This document shows positions 30,587 to 41,586 of a stretch of 53,520 bases of DNA, piece by piece (position 1 is the stretch's first letter; the number at the start of each line of letters is the position of its first letter). The DNA comes from Streptomyces sp. SID11385. Its GTDB lineage: Bacteria; Actinomycetota; Actinomycetes; Streptomycetales; Streptomycetaceae. A program made the translations under genes and the position numbers. The notes below the pieces were generated by a model. It had not been told where the DNA came from. It was given only the letters and a program-made list of their open reading frames with translations, and made no database searches. The stretch lies in assembly GCF_010548245.1 (NCBI RefSeq), contig NZ_JAAGLR010001020.1:1-53520 (forward strand), read 5' to 3'.

Positions 30587-31684
30587 TCACGGGGCCGGTG
30601 GCAGCGGCGGGGTGGGCGGGGCCTCGTGGGGCTCGGTGGGCGCGATGCGGAGTGTCCAGCCGGTGCGGGACTGGATCTGGAGGTAGCCGGTGGGGGAGGG
30701 GAGGGTGAGGCGGGCCTCGCCCATGCCCTCGGCGAGGACCTCGGCCGGGCGCAGCGTGGGGGTGAGGCGGCGGAGCTGGTACGGGCCGTGGCCGGTGTGC
30801 CGGAAGGAGAGGCGCTGCGACTTCGGCGTCTCCAGGGCGAGGACGTCGCCGCCGTAGCCGCTCAGGCGCGGCGCGTCGGGGGTGAGGCGGCGGATGACGT
30901 GGGCGCCGAGGACGGCGAGGCGCCAGGCGCCTTCGAGGCGCAGTTCGAGCTGTACGGAGTCCTCCTCACGGGCCGGGAGCGGCAGGCGGGCGCAGACGGG
31001 GCCTCCGGCCTCGTACAGCCGTGCCCAGGGTCCGCGTCCGCCCCTGGTCCGCACCCGGACGAGTCCGAGCGCCGGGCTCGTGAGGGCGAGGACCGCCATG
31101 GTGCCGGGCTCGGGGCGCGGCAGCCGCAGCACGGCGTCGCCCTCGCCGTGGTTCCACTCGGCGTTGGGGGCCTGGAGGCGGGTCAGTGCCGACCAGCCCT
31201 CGGCGAGTACGTCGTCGAGGTCCTCGCTCTCCGCGGTGCGGCTCTTGTCGTAGACGTCCAGGGCGAGTTGGTAGTCGGCGAGGTCGTCCTCGGTGGAGCC
31301 GGGGCCGGGTTGGTAGTCGAGCGCCTGGATCGCCCGGGCGTAGTCGAGGACTTCGGGGGCGGTGCGGGTGCCGCGGGGGAGGGGCGGGGGGAGGGGACGC
31401 CGGGCGTAGTGGTGGGCGGTGAGGGCCGGGGGCAGCACGAGGCCGGCGAAGAAGAGGAGGGCGAAGGGGACTTCGCCGAGCAGGCTCATGAAGAGCGTGA
31501 GGACCAGGACGAGCACGAAGGCGCTGGTGAGGCCGTGGGTGAGGGCGCGGGGCCAGCTCACGGGGTGGGGTTCTTTGCGGGTGGGGTGGGGGTTTTGGGG
31601 GCGGTGGGAAGGGTGGGGGCTGTGTGGGCCGTGCGCGTCGTCGTCGGGGCGCGGGGACGGGGTGGGGTCGGGGTCGTAGGGCAT
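30587..31684 (-). CDS. Hypothetical membrane-anchored protein, convergent with rpoC
   Basis: 365 residues. The first 45 residues are Pro/His-rich and hydrophilic. Two adjacent helices follow (LTSAFVLVLVLTLFMSLLGE, FALLFFAGLVLPPALTAHHY), then about 270 soluble residues. The latter begin with an acidic helical part (ALDYQPGPGSTEDDLADYQL) and continue as beta-rich segments such as GTMAVLALTSPALGLVRVRT and TLPSPTGYLQIQSRTGWTLR. ATG 31684 has GGGGGGA upstream. I recognise no domain; the double hairpin with large soluble tail suggests a cytoplasmic sensor or scaffold. Confidence 0.82.
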   Translation of the reverse strand: MPYDPDPTPSPRPDDDAHGPHSPHPSHRPQNPHPTRKEPHPVSWPRALTHGLTSAFVLVLVLTLFMSLLGEVPFALLFFAGLVLPPALTAHHYARRPLPPPLPRGTRTAPEVLDYARAIQALDYQPGPGSTEDDLADYQLALDVYDKSRTAESEDLDDVLAEGWSALTRLQAPNAEWNHGEGDAVLRLPRPEPGTMAVLALTSPALGLVRVRTRGGRGPWARLYEAGGPVCARLPLPAREEDSVQLELRLEGAWRLAVLGAHVIRRLTPDAPRLSGYGGDVLALETPKSQRLSFRHTGHGPYQLRRLTPTLRPAEVLAEGMGEARLTLPSPTGYLQIQSRTGWTLRIAPTEPHEAPPTPPLPPAP

Positions 31685-31918
31685 GGCGTTCCCCCCGGGG
31701 ACTCGTCCGGCTTCCCATGGTGCGCTTTCCCGCGCGGGGGCGACAGAGGGCACCCGATTGGCGGGATGTCCGGGGCGGGGGTGGGGCGTTGGGCTTGTGA
31801 CGGATGGCAAGCGCGTGCGGAATGCGTGGAGTTGGGCCCGAAGTGGTGGCGAAGGCGACCGGGGCGTGGCTAAGTTCGTCGTACGTCTGGATGTGTTCCC
31901 GCCTTTTGGAGTTCGACT

Positions 31919-32590
31919 GTGAAGCGTCAGCGCACCTTGACCGCTTGTGCCGCACTTGTGGCGGCTTCTGTTCTGGTGGCCGGGTGCGGGGGTGACGACG
32001 GCGAGTCGGACAAGGCGGACGGCGGAAAGATCGCGGGGGCGGAGACGACGCCGTCGGAAAAGCCGAGCCCGAGTGCGTCGCCGAGTGCGACGAGGGAAGG
32101 CGGGCCGGATCTGAGCTTGCCGAAGGACGTGAAGATCGTCGCGGATTGGGACGAGCCGTCTGGGGCGGAGGAGGCCGCCGTCCTGCGGGACGCGCGTGAC
32201 TTCACGATCGCCTTTTACCGTGCCATCACGCAGCAGGACGCACGCGACCCTGCCTACCTGTCGTACACGTACCCGGGCGGGAACGCGCGGCGGATCACGG
32301 AGAAGAACGTGCGGGATCACGTGGCGAAGAAGTACTCGGTGAGCGGTACGGAACGCCTGACGCGGCCCAGCGTCGAGATCGTTCACAAGGGCAGCTCAGC
32401 GGTTGCGACGTATTGCGCTGACGATACGCATTTCTACACGAAAGACTTGAAGGCTGGTAAGCCGATGCTCACCACGCCCAGCCCGGACGATCACATCCTC
32501 TTCGAACTGGGGATGAGTGCGGTCGGGGACAAGGGGCGGTGGGTGGTCAAAGAACTCCGCGCCGACGTTGGCGCTCAGCAATGCCAGTGA
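31919..32590 (+). CDS. Secreted lipoprotein, function unknown
   Basis: 223 residues from GTG 31919. Signal peptide LTACAALVAASVLVAG ends at the lipobox cysteine (LVAGC-GGDDGES). A Ser/Pro/Thr-rich linker (TTPSEKPSPSASPSATREGG), which could be an O-mannosylation site for the Pmt above, joins a domain of about 150 residues with DFTIAFYRAITQQDARDPAY. This has the look of an NTF2-like or similar fold. It lies 23 bp before the next secreted-protein gene and is probably co-transcribed with it. Confidence 0.85.
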   Translation: MKRQRTLTACAALVAASVLVAGCGGDDGESDKADGGKIAGAETTPSEKPSPSASPSATREGGPDLSLPKDVKIVADWDEPSGAEEAAVLRDARDFTIAFYRAITQQDARDPAYLSYTYPGGNARRITEKNVRDHVAKKYSVSGTERLTRPSVEIVHKGSSAVATYCADDTHFYTKDLKAGKPMLTTPSPDDHILFELGMSAVGDKGRWVVKELRADVGAQQCQ

Positions 32591-32613
32591 ACTGATGGAT
32601 ACGGGGAGCAGCG

Positions 32614-33663
32614 ATGCTGGTCAAGCGGAAGAGATTTCCTGTCGCAGGAGCTGGGGCGGTGGCATTGGCGACCGGGCTCGTGTTCGTTACGGCGGGTGCT
32701 GCCACTGCGGGCCAAGGAGAGCCGGGACTGGGGACGGACGCCTCAACCCATCAGGAGGGCAACTCCGACTCGGGCAGCCACCAGATCAGCTCCACCGTCC
32801 GCATCACCTTTAGCCAGCGCGGCGGAGCCGCCGGTGGCAGTGGGCCCGTCGCCGTCGCCGACTGGGATCCGCCCGGGTGTTGGTATGCGCCTGAGTACGA
32901 TCCCGAGGCGTTTCAGGAGTCCCGGCAGAACTTGTACTACGCCGCCGTCCACGACCCCGGTGCGAACGACATCGTGCACGAGATCTCGGAGCAGAACGAG
33001 GGCTACGCCAAGGACGAGTATCACAAGGACGACAAGGGCAAGGGCATGTACTGGACCGCCCAGTACCGTGACGACGCCTCGCTCGCCGAGATGATGGAGT
33101 GCGACCGGCCGCCGTTCTGGGCGGACAACGCCGACCCCCCGGACATCCCGCACGCCATTTCGCCCGAGATCCTCGCCGGGCTCGCGTACGAGCGGATGAA
33201 GGTGCCGAGTCTGAAGGCGAAGCTCGCGCCCGCCGGGGCGAGCAAGGTGAATCTGCCGACGTGGGTGTGGCTGGACAGGTCGCAGCTCGAACCCGTGTCC
33301 GTGACGGCGACCCTCGCGGTGGGCGGGTTCGCGATGTCGGCGACGACGACGGCGAAGCCGGTCCGGCTCGCGATCCAGCCCGGTACGGCGGACGCCCGCA
33401 CGCTGCCCGGGAGCGGCACGTGCCCGGTGGGCGAGGGCGGCGCGATCGGGGAGCCGTTCGCGGCGGGCAAGGCGGACCGTACGCCCCCGTGCGGGGTCAC
33501 GTACCTGAGGTCGTCCGGCGACGCCACGTACCGCCTCCAGACCGCTGTGACATGGGACACGGCCTGGACGGGGACGGGCGGGGCCGGCGGGGACCTTCCC
33601 GACGGGACGTACGGGCAGCCGCAGGACGTACAGGTGCGGGAGATCCAGTCCGTCAACCGCTGA
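32614..33663 (+). CDS. Secreted protein, function unknown, paired with the upstream lipoprotein
   Basis: 349 residues. A Sec signal peptide is clear: KRKRFPVAGAGAVALATGLV then FVTAGAATAG with an AxA-like cleavage site. The mature protein contains GPVAVADWDPPGCWYAPEYD, KGKGMYWTAQYRDDASLAEM and AYERMKVPSLKAKLAPAG. It has five cysteines in the mature part that could form disulfides, and no membrane segment. Streptomyces genomes often carry this type of exported protein next to a lipoprotein; I know of no function. The pair is bounded downstream by the rpsL promoter. Confidence 0.85.
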   Translation: MLVKRKRFPVAGAGAVALATGLVFVTAGAATAGQGEPGLGTDASTHQEGNSDSGSHQISSTVRITFSQRGGAAGGSGPVAVADWDPPGCWYAPEYDPEAFQESRQNLYYAAVHDPGANDIVHEISEQNEGYAKDEYHKDDKGKGMYWTAQYRDDASLAEMMECDRPPFWADNADPPDIPHAISPEILAGLAYERMKVPSLKAKLAPAGASKVNLPTWVWLDRSQLEPVSVTATLAVGGFAMSATTTAKPVRLAIQPGTADARTLPGSGTCPVGEGGAIGEPFAAGKADRTPPCGVTYLRSSGDATYRLQTAVTWDTAWTGTGGAGGDLPDGTYGQPQDVQVREIQSVNR

Positions 33664-33685
33664 GAGCGGCTCCCACGCATTTGTT

Positions 33686-33714
33686 TTGACCCAGGTCCAT
33701 ACGGTAGGTACGCT
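33686..33714 (+). promoter_or_regulatory. rpsL (str operon) promoter
   Basis: TTGACC at 33686-33691, 17 bp, and TACGCT at 33709-33714 form a clear vegetative promoter. The leader to the rpsL start is about 200 nt. It includes a GGTTAGC stretch but no obvious attenuator. Confidence 0.8.
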
Positions 33715-33918
33715 CTGACCTCGTGCCTGGGGTGTGCCCGGGTCCCTGTGCGTGCCTACACACCGCACCAAGGACCCACACAACGGCCGCCTGATCCGCT
33801 CCTTCCGCGCGATGCGTCACGCCTCGCGACGGAGTCCCGGTTCCGACACACCCGACCGCGTGGGTCGGGGGTGTTCCAGGTTAGCTTTACCATTCGGCAC
33901 ACAGAAACCGGAGTAGTA

Positions 33919-34290
33919 GTGCCTACGATCCAGCAGCTTGTCCGCAAGGGCAGGCAGGACAAGGTCGAGAAGAACAAGACGCCCGCACTGGACGGTTCGC
34001 CCCAGCGCCGCGGCGTCTGCACGCGCGTGTTCACGACCACCCCGAAGAAGCCGAACTCGGCCCTGCGGAAGGTCGCGCGTGTGCGTCTGACCTCCGGCAT
34101 CGAGGTCACGGCCTACATCCCGGGTGAGGGACACAACCTGCAGGAGCACTCCATCGTGCTCGTGCGTGGTGGCCGTGTGAAGGACCTGCCGGGTGTTCGC
34201 TACAAGATCATCCGAGGCTCGCTCGACACCCAGGGTGTCAAGAACCGCAAGCAGGCCCGCAGCCGCTACGGCGCCAAGAAGGAGAAGTAA
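33919..34290 (+). CDS. rpsL: 30S ribosomal protein S12
   Basis: 123 residues from GTG 33919 ([20 protein letters not shown]). The decoding-site loops [16 protein letters not shown] and [17 protein letters not shown] keep the lysines (K43 and K88 type) associated with streptomycin sensitivity. First gene of the rpsL-rpsG-fusA-tuf operon; rpsG starts two bases after its stop. Confidence 0.99.
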   Translation: MPTIQQLVRKGRQDKVEKNKTPALDGSPQRRGVCTRVFTTTPKKPNSALRKVARVRLTSGIEVTAYIPGEGHNLQEHSIVLVRGGRVKDLPGVRYKIIRGSLDTQGVKNRKQARSRYGAKKEK

Positions 34291-34292
34291 GA

Positions 34293-34763
34293 ATGCCTCG
34301 TAAGGGCCCCGCCCCGAAGCGCCCGGTCATCATCGACCCGGTTTACGGCTCCCCCCTGGTGACCTCCCTCATCAACAAGGTGCTGCTCAACGGCAAGCGC
34401 TCCACCGCCGAGCGGATCGTGTACGGCGCCATGGAGGGTCTTCGCGAGAAGACCAACGCCGACCCGGTCGTGACGCTCAAGCGCGCGCTGGAGAACATCA
34501 AGCCGACCCTGGAGGTCAAGTCCCGCCGCGTCGGTGGTGCGACCTACCAGGTGCCGATCGAGGTCAAGCCGGGCCGCGCGAACACGCTCGCCCTGCGCTG
34601 GCTCGTCGGGTACTCCCGCGCCCGTCGCGAGAAGACCATGACCGAGCGCCTCACCAACGAGCTTCTCGACGCGTCCAACGGCCTCGGTGCCGCTGTGAAG
34701 AAGCGCGAGGACACGCACAAGATGGCCGAGTCCAACAAGGCCTTCGCGCACTACCGCTGGTAG
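34293..34763 (+). CDS. rpsG: 30S ribosomal protein S7
   Basis: 156 residues starting [20 protein letters not shown]. The core reads [20 protein letters not shown] and [20 protein letters not shown], ending with NKAFAHYRW as in other actinobacterial S7 proteins. It nucleates assembly of the 30S head. The ribosome site AAGGAG lies at the end of rpsL, so translation is tightly linked. Confidence 0.99.
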   Translation: MPRKGPAPKRPVIIDPVYGSPLVTSLINKVLLNGKRSTAERIVYGAMEGLREKTNADPVVTLKRALENIKPTLEVKSRRVGGATYQVPIEVKPGRANTLALRWLVGYSRARREKTMTERLTNELLDASNGLGAAVKKREDTHKMAESNKAFAHYRW

Positions 34764-34802
34764 TCGCAGACCCCATCGAGACCGAGAGAAGACTGAAGCC
34801 TT

Positions 34803-36923
<2,121 letters not shown>

Positions 36924-36967
36924 CTCACCCGAGTTCACGCCGTAGGCTTGACACCGGACCCCCGTAC

Positions 36968-36999
36968 GGGGCGCCCCCGCTCACCAGTGGGGACGCCCC
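36968..36999 (+). terminator. Inverted repeat between fusA and tuf, possible attenuator
   Basis: GGGGCG and CCCCGCT pair with AGTGGGG and CGCCCC around a short loop, giving about 13 bp with one bulge on each side. A TTGACA hexamer lies just upstream at 36948-36953 but has no convincing -10. The tuf gene often has its own promoter in Streptomyces; the sequence here does not settle it. Confidence 0.45.
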
Positions 37000-37081
37000 C
37001 GGGGGACCCGGCACCCCAGCAAAGATCATCCCTGGCGCCGATGAAGCAAGGCGTACAGAACCACTCCACAGGAGGAACCCA

Positions 37082-38275
<1,194 letters not shown>

Positions 38276-38281
38276 GTTGAT

Positions 38282-38305
38282 GCCCGGGACGGTTCCGTCC
38301 CGGGC
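38282..38305 (+). terminator. First hairpin after tuf
   Basis: GCCCGGGACGG-TT-CCGTCCCGGGC is a perfect 11-bp inverted repeat starting 7 nt after the stop codon, without a T-tract. Confidence 0.75.
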
Positions 38306-38357
38306 GGTGATCTGAGGGCGCGCGTCCCTTCGGGGGCGCAGGCGACTCGGACCTGAG

Positions 38358-38391
38358 AGGGCCCGTACGACTTCGGTCGTACGGGCCCTTT
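38358..38391 (+). terminator. Main str-operon terminator with UUCG tetraloop
   Basis: AGGGCCCGTACGAC-TTCG-GTCGTACGGGCCCT is a perfect 14-bp stem closed by the very stable UUCG loop and followed by TTCG. Confidence 0.93.
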
Positions 38392-38392
38392 C

Positions 38393-38504
38393 GTGCGTGC
38401 GGGCTCTGGTGCGTGCGGGCTTCCGCATGGGCGCGCTCTGGTGCGTGCGGGCTTTCGTGTGGGCGGGCTCTGGTGCGTGCGGGCTTTCGTGTGGGCGGGC
38501 GGGA
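38393..38504 (+). repeat. 32-bp tandem repeat, about 3.5 copies
   Basis: The unit GTGCGTGCGGGCTTTCGTGT plus GGGCGGGCTCTG occurs as a 16-bp partial copy at 38393-38408 and copies at 38409-38440 (diverged), 38441-38472 and 38473-38504 (last 4 bases differ). It directly follows the tuf terminator. Some frames stay open through it, but I see no gene there. Confidence 0.88.
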
Positions 38505-38559
38505 ACGTGTGCGCGGGGCCCGGCGGGGCACCCGCACGGGCGGGAACGGGGGTGGACAC

Positions 38560-39039
38560 ATGACGGTCATGTGGACGACGGCGACGGAGCAACTGGCGCG
38601 CGGGCGCTTCGAGGTCTGGGGACTCACCGGTGACGGGGCCAAGGACTGGCCGCTCACGATCGCCGGGTACCTCTTCCTGATCGCGGTCCTGTGGTGGCTC
38701 GGAGCGGGGATACGGGAGCGGGTCAGAGGGCTGCGCGGGCAGCTGGAACACCTGCTGGAGCACGGCAAGGACCTCGACGAGAACAGCCCGGGGGGCCGCT
38801 GGCTGCTCGCCGCGATCGCCCTCGTCTGCGCGCTGGTCTACGTGGGGATCGGCGTGAGCGAGCCGCCGGGGCCGGTGCTGTGGACGGGGCTCGCCGGGCT
38901 GGGCCTGTGGGTGCCGCTCGGCCTCTTCCTGCGCCCGCCGGGGAAGCGGGAGTGGCGGCGGACCGTGCGGGAGGTCGTGGACGCGAGGGACCGGCGTCTG
39001 CTCGCGCAGGACGGCGCGGAGGACCGGGCCTCTTCGTAG
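38560..39039 (+). CDS. Small integral membrane protein, function unknown
   Basis: 159 residues starting [20 protein letters not shown]. Three helices: [40 protein letters not shown] and [19 protein letters not shown]. The cytoplasmic loop between the first two is charged ([20 protein letters not shown]) and the C-terminus is basic/acidic ([20 protein letters not shown]). ATG 38560 follows GGGGTGG; the frame is open upstream only because of the tandem repeat. It might be co-transcribed with the next gene. Confidence 0.75.
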   Translation: MTVMWTTATEQLARGRFEVWGLTGDGAKDWPLTIAGYLFLIAVLWWLGAGIRERVRGLRGQLEHLLEHGKDLDENSPGGRWLLAAIALVCALVYVGIGVSEPPGPVLWTGLAGLGLWVPLGLFLRPPGKREWRRTVREVVDARDRRLLAQDGAEDRASS

Positions 39040-39170
39040 CGGGAGCGTCCCCGGGATGCGGGCTTGCGCGAAGGGGAGGAACGTGGAAGGAGGCCCTGAA
39101 GTGTCCGGGCGGCAAAGGGCCCGGGCGGGCGACGATGCGCGGCGAGACGCGCAGTGAAGAGGTGCTGCCC

Positions 39171-39599
39171 ATGATGGTCATCGGCCTTCTGCTGGCAGCG
39201 GCGGCAGCGGCGTTCACCGCCCTGCTGATCGCGTTCAACACGTCGGGAGGGCCCGAGTACACGGTGTCCCTCTTCGGGAGCGATCCGTTCACCATCAGTA
39301 CCCTGGGGGCTTTCGCGGGCGGACTCGGCCTCGCGCTGGTCTTCGCACTGGGGATGTGGCTGATGCGTGAGGGGCTGGGGCTCCACCACCGGCACTCGGT
39401 GCAGCGCAAGGAGGGCGGCGAGGCGGTCGGTGAACGAGACCGGCTGCGGCGTCAGCTCGACGCCGAGCACCGCAGCGGAGGCACCGGCGCCTCCGCGGGC
39501 ACGGCGAACGCCGAGGACTCCGGTCAACCGGCACCGCAACCCCTCCAGACCTCCGGCCACCACGGCCGGCGGCGGATGCACCTGCACGGGAGCCACTGA
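39171..39599 (+). CDS. Two-helix membrane protein resembling LapA-domain proteins
   Basis: 142 residues from ATG 39171 (MMVIGLLLAAAAAAFTALLI), with GAAGAGG 7 nt upstream; an upstream ATG at 39135 is less likely. The pattern of a first helix, a short external strand (FNTSGGPEYTVSLFGSDPF), a second helix (LGAFAGGLGLALVFALGMWL) and a charged coiled cytoplasmic tail (VQRKEGGEAVGERDRLRRQL) matches LapA/DUF1049-type proteins. The tail ends in a His-rich HGRRRMHLHGSH. Role unknown. Confidence 0.75.
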   Translation: MMVIGLLLAAAAAAFTALLIAFNTSGGPEYTVSLFGSDPFTISTLGAFAGGLGLALVFALGMWLMREGLGLHHRHSVQRKEGGEAVGERDRLRRQLDAEHRSGGTGASAGTANAEDSGQPAPQPLQTSGHHGRRRMHLHGSH

Positions 39600-39661
39600 C
39601 TCCCGGTCTCCCTCGGCGGTGTGCCCCACGGGTAGCGAAAGCGACCCCGTCGGGCATGCCG

Positions 39662-39745
39662 CCGAGCCGTGTCCGGGTACGGGGGGCGGGGCACCGAGCC
39701 GTGCCCGGGTACGGGGGAGCGGGGTGCCGAGCCGTGCCCGGGGCC
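39662..39745 (+). repeat. 32/33-bp direct repeats upstream of the small-peptide cassette
   Basis: CCGAGCCGTGTCCGGGTACG and close copies start at 39662, 39694 and 39727, the last being partial. The 391-bp gap 39600-39990 otherwise contains a TAATCT -10-like hexamer at 39882-39887, without a good -35, and the leader of the 22-codon ORF. Confidence 0.75.
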
Positions 39746-39990
39746 CGTCCTCCCCTACGCCGGACGCTGTCGGGCGGTACGGGTGGGGCAGGCGCGAAGC
39801 GTGTGCCGGGTGGGTCCGACCTGGTCTCGCGTACGGCTGGGGAAAGCGCGCCGCCCTATGTCGCCGCGCCCCCGACTCCCTTAATCTGAGCGCGCGCCGG
39901 ACCTTGGGTCCCCACGGGAAGCGGGTGTGCCGACGCGTCACAGGTAGCCCCTGCCGTCCTTCACGACGGCCCGAGCAAGGGAGAACCGCC

Positions 39991-40059
39991 ATGGTCAAGC
40001 ACTACCTCAAGTACGCCTACAGCACCCTCGCCGCCGCGATGTTCGCCAGCATGGCCTGA
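39991..40059 (+). CDS. 22-residue peptide, candidate precursor or signal peptide of the downstream cassette
   Basis: The ORF starts at ATG 39991, preceded by AAGGGAGA 7-8 nt upstream, and stops at TGA 40057. The peptide begins MVKHYLKYAY and ends LAAAMFASMA: a basic, aromatic N-terminal half followed by a small hydrophobic, alanine-rich C-terminal half. It has no acidic residue. It would be long enough for one short amphipathic or half-membrane-spanning helix. It is followed by a perfect hairpin and then by an adenylating enzyme and a GxGD membrane protein. Such a layout is typical of RiPP or pheromone precursors, which are expressed in excess over their enzymes. Coding status rests on ribosome site, position and composition; I know of no named family. 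Confidence 0.65.
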   Translation: MVKHYLKYAYSTLAAAMFASMA

Positions 40060-40074
40060 CCGGACCGAGGCCCG

Positions 40075-40108
40075 GCCTGGACCGGGACGCAGACCCGGTC
40101 CAGGCTTT
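40075..40108 (+). terminator. Attenuator-like hairpin between the peptide ORF and the adenylating enzyme
   Basis: GCCTGGACCGGG, a 7-nt loop, and CCCGGTCCAGGC form a perfect 12-bp stem followed by TTTC. It starts 15 nt after the peptide stop and ends a few bases before the AGGAGG ribosome site (40110-40115) of the next gene. Partial termination here would favour the peptide over the enzymes. Confidence 0.75.
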
Positions 40109-40119
40109 CAGGAGGCTCC

Positions 40120-41586
40120 GTGTTCGGCACCGCGTTCAGCCAGCTCCGCTACACCTCCGCGATTCTGCGCAACCGGCCCATCCGGCCGAGGGACTTGGAA
40201 CGCATCGCCCGCGACCTCGTCGCCACACTCGCCGAGTTCGGCGAGCCGGGCGAGGACTCGGCGCTGCTGCCGGGGCAGGCAGGGCAGACCGACCCCGAGA
40301 TCCGCCGCACGGTCGCGGTACGGGGCCTGCGGGCCACCGCCCGCGCCGCCGCCCGGCACACCGCGTACTACCAGCGCCTCTTCGCCGAACACGGCCTCGA
40401 TCCAGAGACGTTGACCCCCGAGACGTGGGAGCGGGTGCCCGTCACGGAGAAGTCCGCGCTGCGCGCCCTTCCCGCCGCGTTCGTCTCGGCCCGGGCCCGC
40501 CCCGCGCTGATGGCGCTCACCACGGGCACGAGCGGCACCCCCACCGCCGTGTGGTACTCGCGGGCCGAGACCGAGATCGTGGTGGCACTCAGCACGGTCT
40601 CCGCCGTGCTCGGCGTCGGCCTGCGCCCGCACCACACGATGGCGTACGGCGGTTGCTCGCGGGCCACGCTGCCGCTGCTGAGCACCGAGGAGTCGGTGAC
40701 CCGCGTCGGCGCCGCCTTCGTGCAGATCGGCACGGTGGACCCCGTCCTCGCGCTCGACCGCCTCGCCGCCCCGCTCAACCTGCCGGGGAAGGCGGCGCAG
40801 ATCACCCATCTCAACGTGTCCGCCTCCTACCTCGCCGCCCTCGTCCAGACGGCCGAGCGGGACGGCTGGCGGCCCACCGACTTCGGCCTAGAACACCTCG
40901 CGGTGGGCGGCGAAGTCCTCTCCGCGCCGCTGCGCGAGCGCGCCGAGGCGGCCTTCGGGGCCCGCATCTCCGCCGGGTACATGATGACCGAGACCCTGCC
41001 TTCGGGCGGTACGCCCTGCACGGCCGGACACCTGCACCACAGCACGGAGTTCGGCTGGACGGAGATCCGCGACCCGCTCACGTACGAGCCGACTCCGCCC
41101 GGCGGTACGGGAGTTCTCGTCCACACCCCGTACGTCCCCTACCGCGAGTGCACGTTGCTCCTGCGGTACGCGACCGGGGACCTCGTACGGGTACCCGAGG
41201 AACAACCGGACTGCGAGCTGGCGCACTTGCCCGCCACGAGCCCCGTGCTCGGCCGCTGGACCGGGCAGTTGAGCCAGGCCGTCACGACCCGTGACCTGCT
41301 GGACCTGATCGAGGCCGAGCCCGAGGTGCCGCTGCCCGCGCGGTACGCGCTCGTCGAGGCCACGCGCGGTCCCGAACTGCACCTCCGCGTATCCCGGTTG
41401 CCCGCGCACGCCCTGCTCGGGCGGCTGGAGGACCGGGCGACCGCCGCCCGGCTCCCGCTGGAAGGCATCGTGCTGCACGACGACCCCGGGGACATGCCGC
41501 CGACCGGCCCCGTCCGCGCCGACCTGCGCGAGCACACCTTCGAGGCGATCCGCCCCGCCGCCGTCCGCGTCGCGAGCCCGGCATGA
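40120..41586 (+). CDS. PaaK-like adenylate-forming enzyme (AMP-dependent ligase)
   Basis: 488 residues from GTG 40120, ribosome site AGGAGG. The ATP-binding P-loop is LTTGTSGTPTAVWYS (residues 133-147). The aromatic/acidic motif is GYMMTE (286-291, the YGxTE equivalent) and the ribose-binding motif is YATGDLV (350-356). GGEVLSAPLRERAEAAFGA resembles phenylacetate-CoA ligases. There is no lysine anywhere after K224, so the C-terminal A10 lysine used for adenylation by most of the superfamily is missing. The enzyme may therefore use an unusual mechanism or only one half reaction. It should activate a carboxylic acid; the acceptor could be the small peptide. Its stop overlaps the ATG of the next gene. 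Confidence 0.85.
   Translation: MFGTAFSQLRYTSAILRNRPIRPRDLERIARDLVATLAEFGEPGEDSALLPGQAGQTDPEIRRTVAVRGLRATARAAARHTAYYQRLFAEHGLDPETLTPETWERVPVTEKSALRALPAAFVSARARPALMALTTGTSGTPTAVWYSRAETEIVVALSTVSAVLGVGLRPHHTMAYGGCSRATLPLLSTEESVTRVGAAFVQIGTVDPVLALDRLAAPLNLPGKAAQITHLNVSASYLAALVQTAERDGWRPTDFGLEHLAVGGEVLSAPLRERAEAAFGARISAGYMMTETLPSGGTPCTAGHLHHSTEFGWTEIRDPLTYEPTPPGGTGVLVHTPYVPYRECTLLLRYATGDLVRVPEEQPDCELAHLPATSPVLGRWTGQLSQAVTTRDLLDLIEAEPEVPLPARYALVEATRGPELHLRVSRLPAHALLGRLEDRATAARLPLEGIVLHDDPGDMPPTGPVRADLREHTFEAIRPAAVRVASPA

Noticed and set aside
36948..36953. TTGACA before tuf as a separate tuf promoter
   Set aside because: No acceptable -10 at 16-19 bp spacing (GCGCCC), so the element alone is not evidence enough.
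38393..38504. Tandem repeats considered as a CRISPR array
   Set aside because: Units are directly adjacent without unique spacers, and no cas genes are present.
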